A stretch of DNA of 64,000 nt from Tahibacter aquaticus (lineage in GTDB: Bacteria > Pseudomonadota > Gammaproteobacteria > Xanthomonadales > Rhodanobacteraceae), in NCBI RefSeq assembly GCF_004363655.1, contig NZ_SNZH01000005.1, positions 248,750 to 312,749 on the forward strand, in the 5' to 3' direction. The translations under genes and the position numbers were made by a program. Shown one piece after another: positions 12,335 to 24,719 of this stretch; position 1 is the stretch's first letter, and each line of letters begins with the position of its first letter. The notes beneath the pieces are model-generated. The model was given only the letters and a program-made list of their open reading frames with translations, ran no database searches and had not been told where the DNA came from.

Positions 12335-13210
12335 ATGAACCGCCACCGTAACGATCCACCTCTGCGCAGCCAGCGCGATGCATCTTCCCATCCGGGCTAC
12401 GGCACAGCCGATGAGGCGGGTACGTTGCACGACCGCCATGCCCGTGGCGACGACGAATTCGGCGCCCGCCCGCCTCGCGCCGGCAGCGCCTGGGACCGCC
12501 CGCGCCATGCTGCCGACGCGGACGACTACCACTATCCGCCGCAGGCACCAGACCGTTACGGCCGCGCACAAGCGCCGCGCAGCCATGCCGGCGTGCAGCA
12601 CGGCGCCTACGGCCGCTACGACGAAGACGATGCCCTGCCGCGCAGCATGCATGCCGCCGCGCGCGAGGAGTCGGGCTGGGGCTATGGCGACTATGACGCA
12701 GAGCGCGGCCTTGGCGGCAACGGCCGCCGCGACTGGCCGGGCGGCAGCCAGTCCTATGCGCAACCCGACCGCCAGCGCGGCGACTATCGCGCGCATTTCG
12801 GCCACGAGCGCGGCCATGGCCACGACTTCGGCTACATCGGAAGCGGTCTCGAAACCCAGTCGCAGGGGCCATCGCCGCGGCAGTCCGGCTACGCCGAAGC
12901 ACAAGGCGATGCCCGCCACGGCAGCGGTGCCTACGGCCGCCCGCGTGGCCGGCCCGGCGAAGATTTCCGCGGCCGCGGCCCCAAGGGCTATGTGCGCTCG
13001 GACGAACGGGTGCGCGAAGACGTCAGCCAACTGCTCAGCGACGATCCGCATGTCGACGCTAGCGATATCGACGTAGTCGTGCAGAACGGCAAGGTCACCT
13101 TGAGCGGCCAGGTCAGCGAACGCTGGGCCAAGCATCGCGTGGAAGACCTGTGCGAGCACTGCGCCGGCGTGGTCGAGATCGACAATCGCATTGGTGTAAA
13201 GCGCAATTGA
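12335..13210 (+). CDS. Low-complexity protein with C-terminal BON domain
   Basis: 291 residues. The first about 210 are rich in Arg, Gly, Tyr, Asp and His and probably disordered, with no signal peptide seen. The last about 70 form one BON domain (REDVSQLLSDDPHVDASDIDVVV, then VTLSGQVSERWAKHRVEDL), a phospholipid- or protein-binding module of osmotic-shock proteins such as OsmY. GAGG lies 6 bases before the ATG. A strong hairpin follows immediately, so transcription probably ends there. Confidence 0.8.
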   Translation: MNRHRNDPPLRSQRDASSHPGYGTADEAGTLHDRHARGDDEFGARPPRAGSAWDRPRHAADADDYHYPPQAPDRYGRAQAPRSHAGVQHGAYGRYDEDDALPRSMHAAAREESGWGYGDYDAERGLGGNGRRDWPGGSQSYAQPDRQRGDYRAHFGHERGHGHDFGYIGSGLETQSQGPSPRQSGYAEAQGDARHGSGAYGRPRGRPGEDFRGRGPKGYVRSDERVREDVSQLLSDDPHVDASDIDVVVQNGKVTLSGQVSERWAKHRVEDLCEHCAGVVEIDNRIGVKRN

Positions 13211-13217
13211 AGCAGTA

Positions 13218-13248
13218 GGCGGCACCCGGTTCGACACCGGGTGCCGCC
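13218..13248 (+). terminator. Strong hairpin terminator after the BON gene
   Basis: Perfect 13-bp arms GGCGGCACCCGGT (13218-13230) and ACCGGGTGCCGCC (13236-13248) with a 5-base loop, 8 bases after the stop codon. The run after it (gcttgcg) is not T-rich. The helix-loop resembles a tRNA acceptor plus T-arm; see findings. Confidence 0.55.
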
Positions 13249-13345
13249 GCTTGCGCAGCTCGCGGGGCAACCCCCGATAGCCACGCAAACAGCAGGCAAC
13301 CACTGTCGAGCGGGAAATCCGCTCTCGGCGTAGCCGGCGATTGCG

Positions 13346-14287
13346 TCAATCCACCTTGCGCCACCGCCCCATCAGCAGCAGGCCAGCTCCCGCCAGACTC
13401 AGCGGCAAAAGGTAATACGCTGCACGGTATACCAGTACACCGGCGACCAGCCGATGCGGGTCGCCGCCTGCCAGGCTCTTGACCAGCACATAGTCAAGCA
13501 CGCCCCAGCCGCCGGGTACGTGCGTCGCCGCGCCGGCCACCGCGGCGACCAGCAGGCTGCCCAGGGATTCGGCGTAGCCCGCCTGATCGCCCAGGGCGAG
13601 ATTCAGCAAGGCCCCCATCAGCGCCCAGTTCGACGCGGCCACACCAACCTGGGCCGCCGCTACCGGCCAGGGCGGAAAGCGGAAGACATGACCGCGCAGC
13701 CGCCACGTCTTGCGCGCGAAGCAGGCGCGGAAATACAGCGCCAGCACGGCGATCGCCGCCAGGCTGATCGCCCAGGCCAGCCCTGCTCCGGTCCAGCGCG
13801 CCAGCGCGCGTTCCGAACCCCACAGCGGCATCGACGTCAGCAGCAGCAGAAAGCCCATCCAGTTCGACGCCATGCTCAAGGCGATCAGGCGCGACACATC
13901 GGCCACGGCCACACCGTGCTGGCCGTAAAGGCGGTAGCGCATTGCCGCGGCACCGACCAGGCTGCCGAGATTCAGATTGCAGGCATAGCTGGTCATGGCG
14001 ATCAGCCAGACGCGCCAACGCGGCAAGGCCAGGCCGAGGCTGGCCGCGCCGATCACATCGAGCAGGCCGTATACCGCATAGCTGGTCAGCGCCACCCCGG
14101 CGATCAGCGCAATACTGCGCCAGGAACGGCGCTGCAAGGCCTCGCGCACGGCGTTCCAGTCGGTCTCGTGGGCAATATTCCACAACAGCCAGGCGGTCAG
14201 CGCCGCGAAAGCCAGCCACAGCAGGCGCAGGCCCCAGCGCTGCCAGCCCGGCCGCGGCGGCGCGGCGGCACTATCGATGGCTGCCAT
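13346..14287 (-). CDS. ybhN: YbhN/UPF0104 integral membrane protein
   Basis: 313 residues with about seven or eight membrane segments, of the lysylphosphatidylglycerol synthetase transmembrane-domain family (UPF0104). Typical motifs are seen: LNLGSLVGAAAMRYRLY and THVPGGWGVLDY. I place the start at ATG 14287 (MAAIDSAAAPPRPG), 17 bases inside the end of the cardiolipin synthase gene; ATGs at 14308 and 14311 are alternatives. In E. coli the same trio ybhP-ybhO-ybhN forms one operon, and the order here matches. A role in moving or modifying phospholipids is plausible but unproven. Confidence 0.88.
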   Translation of the reverse strand: MAAIDSAAAPPRPGWQRWGLRLLWLAFAALTAWLLWNIAHETDWNAVREALQRRSWRSIALIAGVALTSYAVYGLLDVIGAASLGLALPRWRVWLIAMTSYACNLNLGSLVGAAAMRYRLYGQHGVAVADVSRLIALSMASNWMGFLLLLTSMPLWGSERALARWTGAGLAWAISLAAIAVLALYFRACFARKTWRLRGHVFRFPPWPVAAAQVGVAASNWALMGALLNLALGDQAGYAESLGSLLVAAVAGAATHVPGGWGVLDYVLVKSLAGGDPHRLVAGVLVYRAAYYLLPLSLAGAGLLLMGRWRKVD

Positions 14288-15491
14288 GGCCGTCCATCGC
14301 CTGTGCATCATTGCCAGCTACCGGCTCTATTCGCGGCCGCGACGCAGGAATGCGTGCGGCCCAGCGTGGAAAATGGCGCAGGAAATGGAAGATCGCCACG
14401 CCGCTGACGACACGCCAGAAAGTACGCCGCGGCACGCGCGAGGCATCGATGCGATGACAGCCTTCGTCGATCAGGCGGCGCAGGCGCTCGCGCAAGATCT
14501 GTCCAAAGCCCTCGTCGTCGATCAGCACATTGGCCTCCAGGTTCAGCGACAGGCTCAAGGGATCGAGATTGCTCGAACCGACCGTAGCCCAGCGCCCGTC
14601 GATCACCGCGACTTTGGCGTGCAGCGGCCGCTCGCGGAATTCGCAGACACAGACACCGGCAGGCACCAGGTAATGGTAGAGCCAGCGTGCGACCACGGTG
14701 ACGATGGGTAGATCCGGATTGCCCTGTACGACGATGCTGACCGCGACGCCGCGCCGTGCCGCATTGCGCAGATCGCGCAGCAGGCGGTAGCCCGGAAAGA
14801 AATAGGCATTGGCGATCAGGATTTCCCGCTGCGCGGCGCGGATGGCGATGCGGTATTCGCGCTCGATGTCGGTGGGATGGCGGTGGTTGTCGCGCGTGAC
14901 GAAACGCACCGGCACGCCGTCGCGCAACGGTTGCGCTGCCGTCTCGCCCTGGCGCCGCTCGCGCCGCGTCTGCGGCGGATGCGCGGCACTGTAGGAACGG
15001 ATGGCGAACTGGGCGATCTGCTCGACCACGGGTCCATGCAGTTCCACAGCAAAATCGAGCAGCGACTTGGGCCCGGCACTGAGCATCTGGTCGACGCAGA
15101 AATTGATGCCGCCGACGAAAGCAATGCAGCCATCGACCAGCAGGATCTTGCGATGCAGGCGCCGGAACAGGTTAACCCGCATGCCGAACAGGCGCCGCCG
15201 CGGCGCATAGATATGCAGGCGCACGCCGGCCTGGGCCAGGCTGGCGCGATAGTCCTCGCTCAAGGGCTCGGAACCAAAGCCGTCAGCGAGAATGTCGATC
15301 TCCACGCCGCGCGCCGCTGCCGCCAGCAGCACCGCCTGTAACTGCCGGCCGACGTCGTCGTCGGCCAGGATGAAGGTTTCCAGATAGATGCGTGTCTGCG
15401 CCGCGGCAATCGCTTCGAATACGCGCGGAAAGAATTCCTCGCCGTTTTCGAACAGCTTCACGCGATTGCCATCCGACCAGCCCGGCCTCAC
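14271..15491 (-). CDS. clsB: Cardiolipin synthase, ClsB type
   Basis: 406 residues with two phospholipase-D domains. Both HKD motifs are intact: HRKILLVDG followed by VGGINF, and HAKVAVIDG followed by VGSSNLDPLS. There is no N-terminal pair of membrane helices, which separates ClsB from ClsA/ClsC. The family transfers a phosphatidyl group between phosphatidylglycerol and another lipid at the inner membrane. It starts with GTG 15491, overlapping the preceding stop codon in GTGA. Cardiolipin rises under osmotic stress in many bacteria, matching the neighbouring channel and trehalose genes. Confidence 0.92.
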   Translation of the reverse strand: MRPGWSDGNRVKLFENGEEFFPRVFEAIAAAQTRIYLETFILADDDVGRQLQAVLLAAAARGVEIDILADGFGSEPLSEDYRASLAQAGVRLHIYAPRRRLFGMRVNLFRRLHRKILLVDGCIAFVGGINFCVDQMLSAGPKSLLDFAVELHGPVVEQIAQFAIRSYSAAHPPQTRRERRQGETAAQPLRDGVPVRFVTRDNHRHPTDIEREYRIAIRAAQREILIANAYFFPGYRLLRDLRNAARRGVAVSIVVQGNPDLPIVTVVARWLYHYLVPAGVCVCEFRERPLHAKVAVIDGRWATVGSSNLDPLSLSLNLEANVLIDDEGFGQILRERLRRLIDEGCHRIDASRVPRRTFWRVVSGVAIFHFLRHFPRWAARIPASRPRIEPVAGNDAQAMDGHGSHR

Positions 15492-16291
15492 GGCTTCACC
15501 TCGGCCAGCAGCGGCAGATGATCGGACAGGTGTGGCCAGGGCAAGGCCGACAGCACACAGGCCGACTGCACCTGCAGGCCGCGCACGTAAATGCGGTCCA
15601 GCGGCAGCAGCGGCCAGCGCGCCGGAAACGTGCGCGGCGGCGATACGCCGGTGCGGGCAAAGGCCGACTGCAGCCCCGGCGCACCCAGTGCTGCATCGGC
15701 ACGGCCGCGCCAGTCATTGAAATCGCCGGCGACGACAAGCGGCTCGTCGGCCGGAATCTGCTGCGCCAGCTCGCTCAGCAATCGCAGCTGGCGCAGCCGG
15801 TGCGCCTCCCGCAGGCCCAGGTGCACGCAGATCGCGTGCAGGCGGCCCCACTGCGGCAGCTCCAGCACGCAATGCAGCAGGCCGCGCGGCTCCGGTCCCG
15901 GCAGCGAAATATCGTGGTTGCGTTCGCTGATTATGGGAAAACGCGACAACAGCGCATTGCCGTGATGGCCATGCGGATATACCGCATTGCGGCCGTAGGC
16001 AAATTGCGGCCACAAGGTATCGGCGAGAAATTCGTAGTGCGGCCCGGCCGCCTCGCCTGCACCGCGGCGGCTGTCGGCGCCGCTGACTTCCTGCAGGAAG
16101 ACGATGTCCGCAGCGCTGGTGCGCACCGCGTCGCGCAGCTCGCCCAGCATGAAGCGGCGGTTCCACGGCGCGAGACCTTTGTGCGTGTTGATGGTCAGCA
16201 CACGCACGGTGCTGGGCTGGGGCAAGGGCACGCCGTCATTGGCGGCCACATCCTCGCCGGACAACAGCGGCAGGGCGGCGGCGGTATTCAT
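15488..16291 (-). CDS. ybhP: Endonuclease/exonuclease/phosphatase-family protein, YbhP-like
   Basis: 267 residues from ATG 16291, which overlaps the MscS stop in ATGA. Conserved EEP-superfamily motifs are present: TINTHKG, IVFLQEV (Glu), GNALLSRFP, VVAGDFNDW (Asp, Asn) and LSDHLPLLAEV (Asp-His). The family uses a metal ion to cleave phosphodiesters in nucleic acids or lipids. Conserved linkage with clsB and ybhN argues for a phospholipid-related substrate, which is inference. The open frame continues far upstream inside the mscS gene, but only as a shadow. Confidence 0.88.
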   Translation of the reverse strand: MNTAAALPLLSGEDVAANDGVPLPQPSTVRVLTINTHKGLAPWNRRFMLGELRDAVRTSAADIVFLQEVSGADSRRGAGEAAGPHYEFLADTLWPQFAYGRNAVYPHGHHGNALLSRFPIISERNHDISLPGPEPRGLLHCVLELPQWGRLHAICVHLGLREAHRLRQLRLLSELAQQIPADEPLVVAGDFNDWRGRADAALGAPGLQSAFARTGVSPPRTFPARWPLLPLDRIYVRGLQVQSACVLSALPWPHLSDHLPLLAEVKP

Positions 16292-17601
16292 CGGCGCTCC
16301 CGGTTGCGATCCTGCTTGAGCAGATCCTGCTCGCCCAGTTCGCGCCGCGCCTCGGCAACGGCGTCGGCCACTGCCGCATCGGGCCTGGCCGCTGCCGGTG
16401 CGGTCGTTTCGCCCGCGCCGGGACGCGGCTTCGGCGAAGCGCTCGCCGCCGGTACCGGCTTGCCCGCCAGCGGCCTGGCGGCCGTCGCGCCATCGTTGCT
16501 CGCCACCAGGCGCATGGTCGGCGGACTGAAATCGACGCCCAGCCCTTTCAGATGCGCCCGCGCACGCCGCAAGGCCTCGCTGCGCGCCGCGCCGAAATTG
16601 CCCTGGCGCTGGTCGACCCAGGCGAGGAACTGCACGCGGATCTCCTCCCGCGTCGCTTCCATCAGCTGCACCGACGGCGCCGGCTCGGCCAATACGTCCG
16701 GCGTGTCCTTCACCGCCTGCAGGCCTTCGCGCATGACCACGCCCAGGTCCGCGCCCGGTTCCACCGACAGCACGAAGTCGAAACGGCGCCGGCCGTTGCT
16801 GGTGTAGTTGATCATCACTGCCTTGAACACCAGCGCATTGGGCAGGCTGAGCTGGTTGCCGTCGTAGGTCATCAGCAAGGTGGCGCGGGAATTCATGCCG
16901 ACTACCACGCCCTGGTGGCCGTCGATGGACACGTTGTCGTCCGGCGCAAACGGCCGGCGCAGGCTCAGCAGCACGCCGGCAATGTAATTTTCCAGAAGAT
17001 CGCGAAAGGCAAAACCCAGCGCGATGCCTGCTACGCCGGCGGAACCGAGCAAGGCCGCGGCCAGGGTCATCGCATCCATCACCTCCAGCGCAAACAGCAC
17101 GCCGAAGATCGCGCCGGCCAGGCGTATCGCCTGGCGGATCAGCTCGCCCACGAACGGATTGCTGCGTGCGCGCCGTCCTACCCAGGCACGCTGCGAAAGC
17201 CAGCGGCCGGCCCGCCAGCATGCCCAGATCACGAAGATCGCCACCAGCAGCAGCGGCGCCGAACCGACGATGCGCGACAGCTTCTGCGCGCTCACACGCA
17301 AGGTGGGAATGATGCGTTCCAGCGTGCTGGTACTCACCTCGATGCGATTGACGACCTGGCCGCCGTCGTTGTTCGCCTGGGCGATCTTCTCGGCCAGTTC
17401 GCGATCCGCCTCGCGCACGACCTTGCCTTCGAGGATCAGCACCTTGCCGTAGCGCTGCGATTCGACCCGGTCGAGGCCTGGCACTTCCTTCAGCACCGTC
17501 TCCGCGGTGGCCGTCCTGGCCGCTGTCTGCGCCAGCAGCGGACTGCTGCAACTCAGCGCCAGCAGCAGCGCGGCGAAGCCACTGCGCTCAAGCCAGCGCA
17601 T
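16288..17601 (-). CDS. Mechanosensitive ion channel (MscS family) with N-terminal BON-like domain
   Basis: 437 residues from ATG 17601, which has AAGGAG 7 bases upstream. A signal peptide (SGFAALLLALSCSSPLLAQ) precedes a periplasmic BON-like segment (about 35-90; KVLILEGKVVREADRELAEK, then VVNRIEV). Membrane helices follow, then the MscS pore helix/beta region (AALLGSAGVAGIALGFAFRD; RRPFAPDDNVSIDGHQGVVV). The final about 60 residues are Ala/Pro-rich. MscS channels release solutes when membrane tension rises. The start lies 14 bases inside the end of otsB, so trehalose phosphatase and channel are translationally coupled. Confidence 0.9.
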   Translation of the reverse strand: MRWLERSGFAALLLALSCSSPLLAQTAARTATAETVLKEVPGLDRVESQRYGKVLILEGKVVREADRELAEKIAQANNDGGQVVNRIEVSTSTLERIIPTLRVSAQKLSRIVGSAPLLLVAIFVIWACWRAGRWLSQRAWVGRRARSNPFVGELIRQAIRLAGAIFGVLFALEVMDAMTLAAALLGSAGVAGIALGFAFRDLLENYIAGVLLSLRRPFAPDDNVSIDGHQGVVVGMNSRATLLMTYDGNQLSLPNALVFKAVMINYTSNGRRRFDFVLSVEPGADLGVVMREGLQAVKDTPDVLAEPAPSVQLMEATREEIRVQFLAWVDQRQGNFGAARSEALRRARAHLKGLGVDFSPPTMRLVASNDGATAARPLAGKPVPAASASPKPRPGAGETTAPAAARPDAAVADAVAEARRELGEQDLLKQDRNRERR

Positions 17602-18397
17602 AGGGTTCTCCTTCGGCCAGCTGCCGCAGCCAGCGATCCACCGCGCGCGCATCGGCCAGCTGAAATGCCGCCGCTGCGGAAATGCGCGGACCGACCGCAA
17701 CAGCGAAGCCGCCCAGAGCGGATGCCGCGGTGAACATGTCTTCGTCGGTCACGTCGTCGCCGACCGCCACCGGGATACGGCCGGTAAACGGCGCCCGCTG
17801 CATCAGCCGCCACAGGGCCGAGCCCTTGTCGCTGAAACGCGTGGTGAATTCAAACACCAGGTGCCCGTCGAGCAGCCGCATCTGATCCAGCGTGTGGCCG
17901 AGTGGCAGCAGTGCCTTTCTCAAGCAGTCTGCACGGTCCCGGGCATGCCGATAGTGCAATGCGCACGAGCTGGGCTTTCGTTCCACCCAGGTGCCGGGCT
18001 CCTCCGCACTGAGTTTGTGCAGGGCCATTTCCGCTGCGACGAGTTGCGCCTGGAACGCGTTGTCGCGCAACTCGTCGGCGCGGCTGCCGTGCTCGCCGAC
18101 GCGCCACAGCGGCAGCGCACCGAGGATGCGTTCCAGGTCAGCACTGCTGCGTCCGCTCACTATGCACAGCGCACCGTCCAGCAACGTGCTCAGGCGTGTC
18201 AGCAAGGCATGCTGCGCGGGGTCCAGCGCTACCTGGGCGGGATCGTCCCGATAAGCGCACACCGTGCCGTCGAGATCGAGGAACAGCGCCCAGCTTCTGT
18301 CGCCAGGCAGTCGGGTCGGCGGCGCTGGCAGTGCAGCCATGCTCGCGTAATCGTCGGGTCGTGCAGAAACGGAAATTGCCGGGTGTTTCGCCAACAT
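17588..18397 (-). CDS. otsB: Trehalose-6-phosphate phosphatase
   Basis: 269 residues, a HAD-superfamily phosphatase. Motif I is FLDLDGTV, the motif around CIVSGRSS fits motif II, and [10 protein letters not shown] is motif IV. It removes phosphate from trehalose-6-phosphate made by OtsA. I choose ATG 18397 because GAAGGA lies about 7 bases before it; ATG 18340 is a weaker alternative. It is divergent from otsA with 138 bases between the start codons, so one control region probably serves both directions. Confidence 0.93.
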   Translation of the reverse strand: MLAKHPAISVSARPDDYASMAALPAPPTRLPGDRSWALFLDLDGTVCAYRDDPAQVALDPAQHALLTRLSTLLDGALCIVSGRSSADLERILGALPLWRVGEHGSRADELRDNAFQAQLVAAEMALHKLSAEEPGTWVERKPSSCALHYRHARDRADCLRKALLPLGHTLDQMRLLDGHLVFEFTTRFSDKGSALWRLMQRAPFTGRIPVAVGDDVTDEDMFTAASALGGFAVAVGPRISAAAAFQLADARAVDRWLRQLAEGEPYALA

Positions 18398-18535
18398 TGC
18401 GCATCCTTCGCCAAGGAACAGAGGCGGCGCCGCTTGCGCTCGCCGCTGTTGCGGACGAGTGCAGAAGCTGTGCCACAGTCCGCCATGGCACGCCACTTGC
18501 TCCGCTCTGCAGCGACTGCGGTTCAAGGAAGGCTG

Positions 18536-20013
18536 ATGGAAGCAATGACGATGTATCGCGACGACGCACCCGCGCCCGACGAGAATTACGCCAGCGGCAG
18601 CGGCCGGCTTATCGTCGTGTCCAATCGCGTGATGCGGCCCGGCGCGACCCAGGCCGGCGGACTGGCACAAGCCGTGCTCTGCCTGCTGCAGCACCGCGGC
18701 GGCAGCTGGATGGGCTGGAGCGGCGACATTTCCAACGACGACGCCGTGGCGGCGAGCCAGGATGGGCCTATCCGCTACGTCACCTGGGATCTGTCGCGGC
18801 AGGACTACGACGCCTATTATGCGGAATATGCCAATCGTACACTTTGGCCACTTTTACATGGCCGCACCGACCTCATGGCGTTCGAGCGTGCCGCGCTGCA
18901 AGGCTACCTGCGGGTCAACGAACGCTTCGCCGAACGCATAGCGCGAGAGGCCGGCCCCGACGACATCGTCTGGATCCACGACTACCACCTGATTCCGCTG
19001 GCTTCGCTGCTGCGCGCCCGCGGCCTGCGCAACCGCATCGGCTTTTTCCTGCACACGCCGCTGCCGGCGCCGCGCACCCTGGTCACCTTGCCGCAGCATC
19101 GCGCCATGCTCGGCCTGCTGTCCGCCTGCGACCTGATCGGCCTGCAGACCAGCAACGATGCACGCGCGATGCAGAACTACCTGATCGGCGAACTCGACGC
19201 CGTCGAAGAAAGCGACGGACTGCGCCTGCCCGGCGGCGAATTCACCCGCGTGCGGGTCTTTCCCATCGGCATCGATCCGCCCGCCCTGGCCGAAATGGCG
19301 CGCAGCGCGGAAAACGCACCGGAAACCCAGCAGCTGCGCAGCAGTCTGGGCCGCAGCAACCTGCTGATCGGCGTGGACCGGCTCGACTACTCCAAGGGCC
19401 TGCCGCAGCGCCTGCGCGCGTTTCGCCACTTGCTCGGCAACAACCCGCAGCTGTCGGGCAAGGCCACCTTTCTGCAGGTGACGCCGGAATCGCGCCGCGA
19501 AGTCAGCGAATACCGCCAGCTCAGCCGCGAGGTGCAGCGCCTGGTCGGCGACATCAACGGCCATCATGCAGCGCCGGCCTGGACGCCGGTGCGCTACGTC
19601 AATCGCGGCTACCCACATGGCGTGCTGGCCGGTTTCTACCGTCTTGCCCGCGTCTGCCTGGTGACGCCGCTGCGCGACGGCATGAACCTGGTCGCCAAGG
19701 AGTTCCTCGCCTGCCAGAACGGGCTCGATCCCGGCGTGCTGGTGCTGTCGGAATTCGCCGGCGCCGCCGAGGAACTGGGCGACGTGGCCCTGATCGTCAA
19801 CCCGTTCGATACCGAAGGCTGCTCGCGCGCGATGGCGCGCGCACTGGGCATGCCGCTGGAGGAACGCAGCGAGCGCTGGCGCGCCGGCATGCAGGTGCTG
19901 GAGCGCGGCAATATCCGCGCCTGGTGCGCCCAGTTCCTCGACACGCTGGCCCTACCGCCGCCAGCCGCGGCAATACCGGACGGCCTGGCCGCCACCGCAC
20001 CGGTGGCTCCGTG

Positions 20014-20014
<1 letters not shown>
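18536..20014 (+). CDS. otsA: Trehalose-6-phosphate synthase (GT20)
   Basis: 492 residues. GT20 signatures: IVVSNRV near the start, [30 protein letters not shown] and [17 protein letters not shown]. It joins glucose from UDP-glucose (or another NDP-glucose) to glucose-6-phosphate. ATG 18536 follows AAGGAAGG closely; in-frame ATGs at 18545 and 18551 are alternatives. The stop codon shares a base with the start of the trehalose synthase gene (TGATG), giving one operon. Confidence 0.94.
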
Positions 20015-23247
<3,233 letters not shown>

Positions 23248-23286
23248 ATTCCGCCGCTTCCCTGATAGCCGCAACGGAGATGCTCC

Positions 23287-23490
23287 ATGGCCACCACACC
23301 TGCACGCCCCCGCGATGCGAAAGACCCGCCGCAACCGGGCACCAACCCGGTCGCCGAACCCAGCGATAAGAAACAACAGCGCCAACGCCGCGCCGACGAA
23401 AACCTGGACAAATCCCTGCGCGAGACATTTCCCGCCAGCGACCCGATCTCGCCCTTCGTGCCGGCCGTGCCGCGCGAACGCAAGAACTGA
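23287..23490 (+). CDS. Small FPASDP-motif protein
   Basis: 67 residues, charged, no signal peptide or membrane segment. It contains LDKSLRETFPASDPISPF, the signature of a widespread family of small proteobacterial proteins with the core (E/D)xFPASDP, often found near stress and KGG genes. GGAG lies 8 bases before the ATG. Function unknown. It follows treS by 40 bases and may be cotranscribed with it. Confidence 0.75.
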   Translation: MATTPARPRDAKDPPQPGTNPVAEPSDKKQQRQRRADENLDKSLRETFPASDPISPFVPAVPRERKN

Positions 23491-23739
23491 GCGGCGGCGT
23501 AGTCGAAGCAGCGGCGCGGCACCGCCGAGCCGCCGCATCGCCGCGTCAGCCACGCACCGAAAAGCCGGCACGCAACAACGCCGCCGCCAGCCCGCGCACC
23601 CGCGCGCCAGACCTGCGCTACGCGATTGCCGCGGCCCAAGGCAGCGCAAGCGGCGCTTGCCTGGCACCGAAGCCGGCGGCAACCGCATCACGGTCTTGTG
23701 CCGCTGCCAGCCGGCGGCATCGCATGGCACTATCCGCGC

Positions 23740-24468
23740 ATGCCCAGTCCTCCCCGCCCACCGCGCGCCACGGCCGCGCGCAAAAGCGCCGCCAGCAAGC
23801 CGGCGCTGAGCCGCGAGCGCGTGATCGAGGCCGCGCTCGCGGAAATCGACGAGCGCGGCGTGGCCGCGTTCAATCTGCGCAACCTGGCCGAACGCCTGGC
23901 CGTCTACCCCACCGCGGTGTATTGGCATGTGCCGAACAAGACCGCGATCCTGGCCGAAGTCGTCGCCGTCGTGTTTCGCGACGTCGCGCCGCAGCAGCGC
24001 AAGAACGACGACTGGCGTAGCTATCTGCGCCGCCTGTTCCAGCGTTATCGCGAATCAGCGCGGCGGCATCCGAATGTGGCACCGCTGGTGGCCGCCCATC
24101 TGGTCGGCAATCTGCGTATCGATTTCGATTTCGTCGAAGGCGTACTCGCTGCGCTGAGCGCGGCAGGCCTGGCCGGCGCACGCCTGGTGGCCGGCTACAA
24201 CGCCGTCGTGGCGGCGCTGATCGGCTTCGTCATCCAGGAATTCTCGCCGCTGCCCGAGGCCGACACCGAGCAATGGCAGTCGGCGGTGCAGCAGCGCCTG
24301 CTCGGCGTGGATCCCGCTGCCCATCCGGTACTCGCCGCCAACCTGCCATTGCTGGCCAACAAGGCCTTCATCCTGCGCTGGCAGAACGGCAGCGAGGCAC
24401 CGCTGGACGATTCGTATGCCTCCTTCGTCGAGCAGGTGCTGGCCGGGCTGGAAAGCCTGCGCGAGTAA
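23740..24468 (+). CDS. TetR/AcrR-family transcriptional regulator
   Basis: 242 residues from ATG 23740. The N-terminal helix-turn-helix (VIEAALAEIDERGVAAFNLR, then LAVYPTAVYWHVPNKTAIL) is typical of TetR, and the helical C-terminal ligand domain resembles the TetR_C groups. There is no good ribosome site before 23740; an upstream in-frame ATG at 23626 is less likely because the intervening residues look non-coding. The next gene downstream is a secreted amidohydrolase, with two dyad elements between them, so that gene is the most likely target. Confidence 0.87.
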   Translation: MPSPPRPPRATAARKSAASKPALSRERVIEAALAEIDERGVAAFNLRNLAERLAVYPTAVYWHVPNKTAILAEVVAVVFRDVAPQQRKNDDWRSYLRRLFQRYRESARRHPNVAPLVAAHLVGNLRIDFDFVEGVLAALSAAGLAGARLVAGYNAVVAALIGFVIQEFSPLPEADTEQWQSAVQQRLLGVDPAAHPVLAANLPLLANKAFILRWQNGSEAPLDDSYASFVEQVLAGLESLRE

Positions 24469-24616
24469 GCGTCCACGCGGCAAGCACCGTCGCGGCCCTT
24501 GTACAGCGTTCAGCCTCATCGCACGGTTGCCCGATGACGCCGCATTCACTGCGGCTGCGACCGCAAGCTCTGGCTGCGCGTACAAAGTCGTGCCTGGGCA
24601 GCCAGCCAGCGGCGGC

Positions 24617-24658
24617 CTCGTGTCCTGTCTCTCAGATATTTTCGACACAGGACACGAG
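24617..24658. promoter_or_regulatory. 12-bp perfect inverted repeat upstream of the amidohydrolase
   Basis: CTCGTGTCCTGT (24617-24628) and ACAGGACACGAG (24647-24658) are exact complements separated by 18 bases. A TTGACA hexamer begins at 24661, directly after the right arm. No T-run follows, so a binding site or leader hairpin is more likely than a terminator. Confidence 0.5.
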
Positions 24659-24660
24659 AT

Positions 24661-24689
24661 TTGACAGCAGCAAATTGTACGATGTACAA
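24661..24689 (+). promoter_or_regulatory. Candidate -35 element and TetR-type operator
   Basis: TTGACA at 24661-24666 is a consensus -35 hexamer. The palindrome TTGTAC GAT GTACAA (24675-24689) covers the expected spacer/-10 area. A 15-bp dyad there is the size and position expected of a TetR-family operator blocking RNA polymerase. No perfect -10 hexamer is seen, so the promoter itself is tentative. Confidence 0.5.
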
Positions 24690-24719
24690 CGACACTGCCA
24701 TGCGAAGCGGGGAAGCCTC

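Noticed and set aside
13218-13248. tRNA gene
   Set aside because: Only acceptor- and T-arm-like parts are present; the anticodon and D arms are missing and the loop is contiguous, so it is kept as a terminator.
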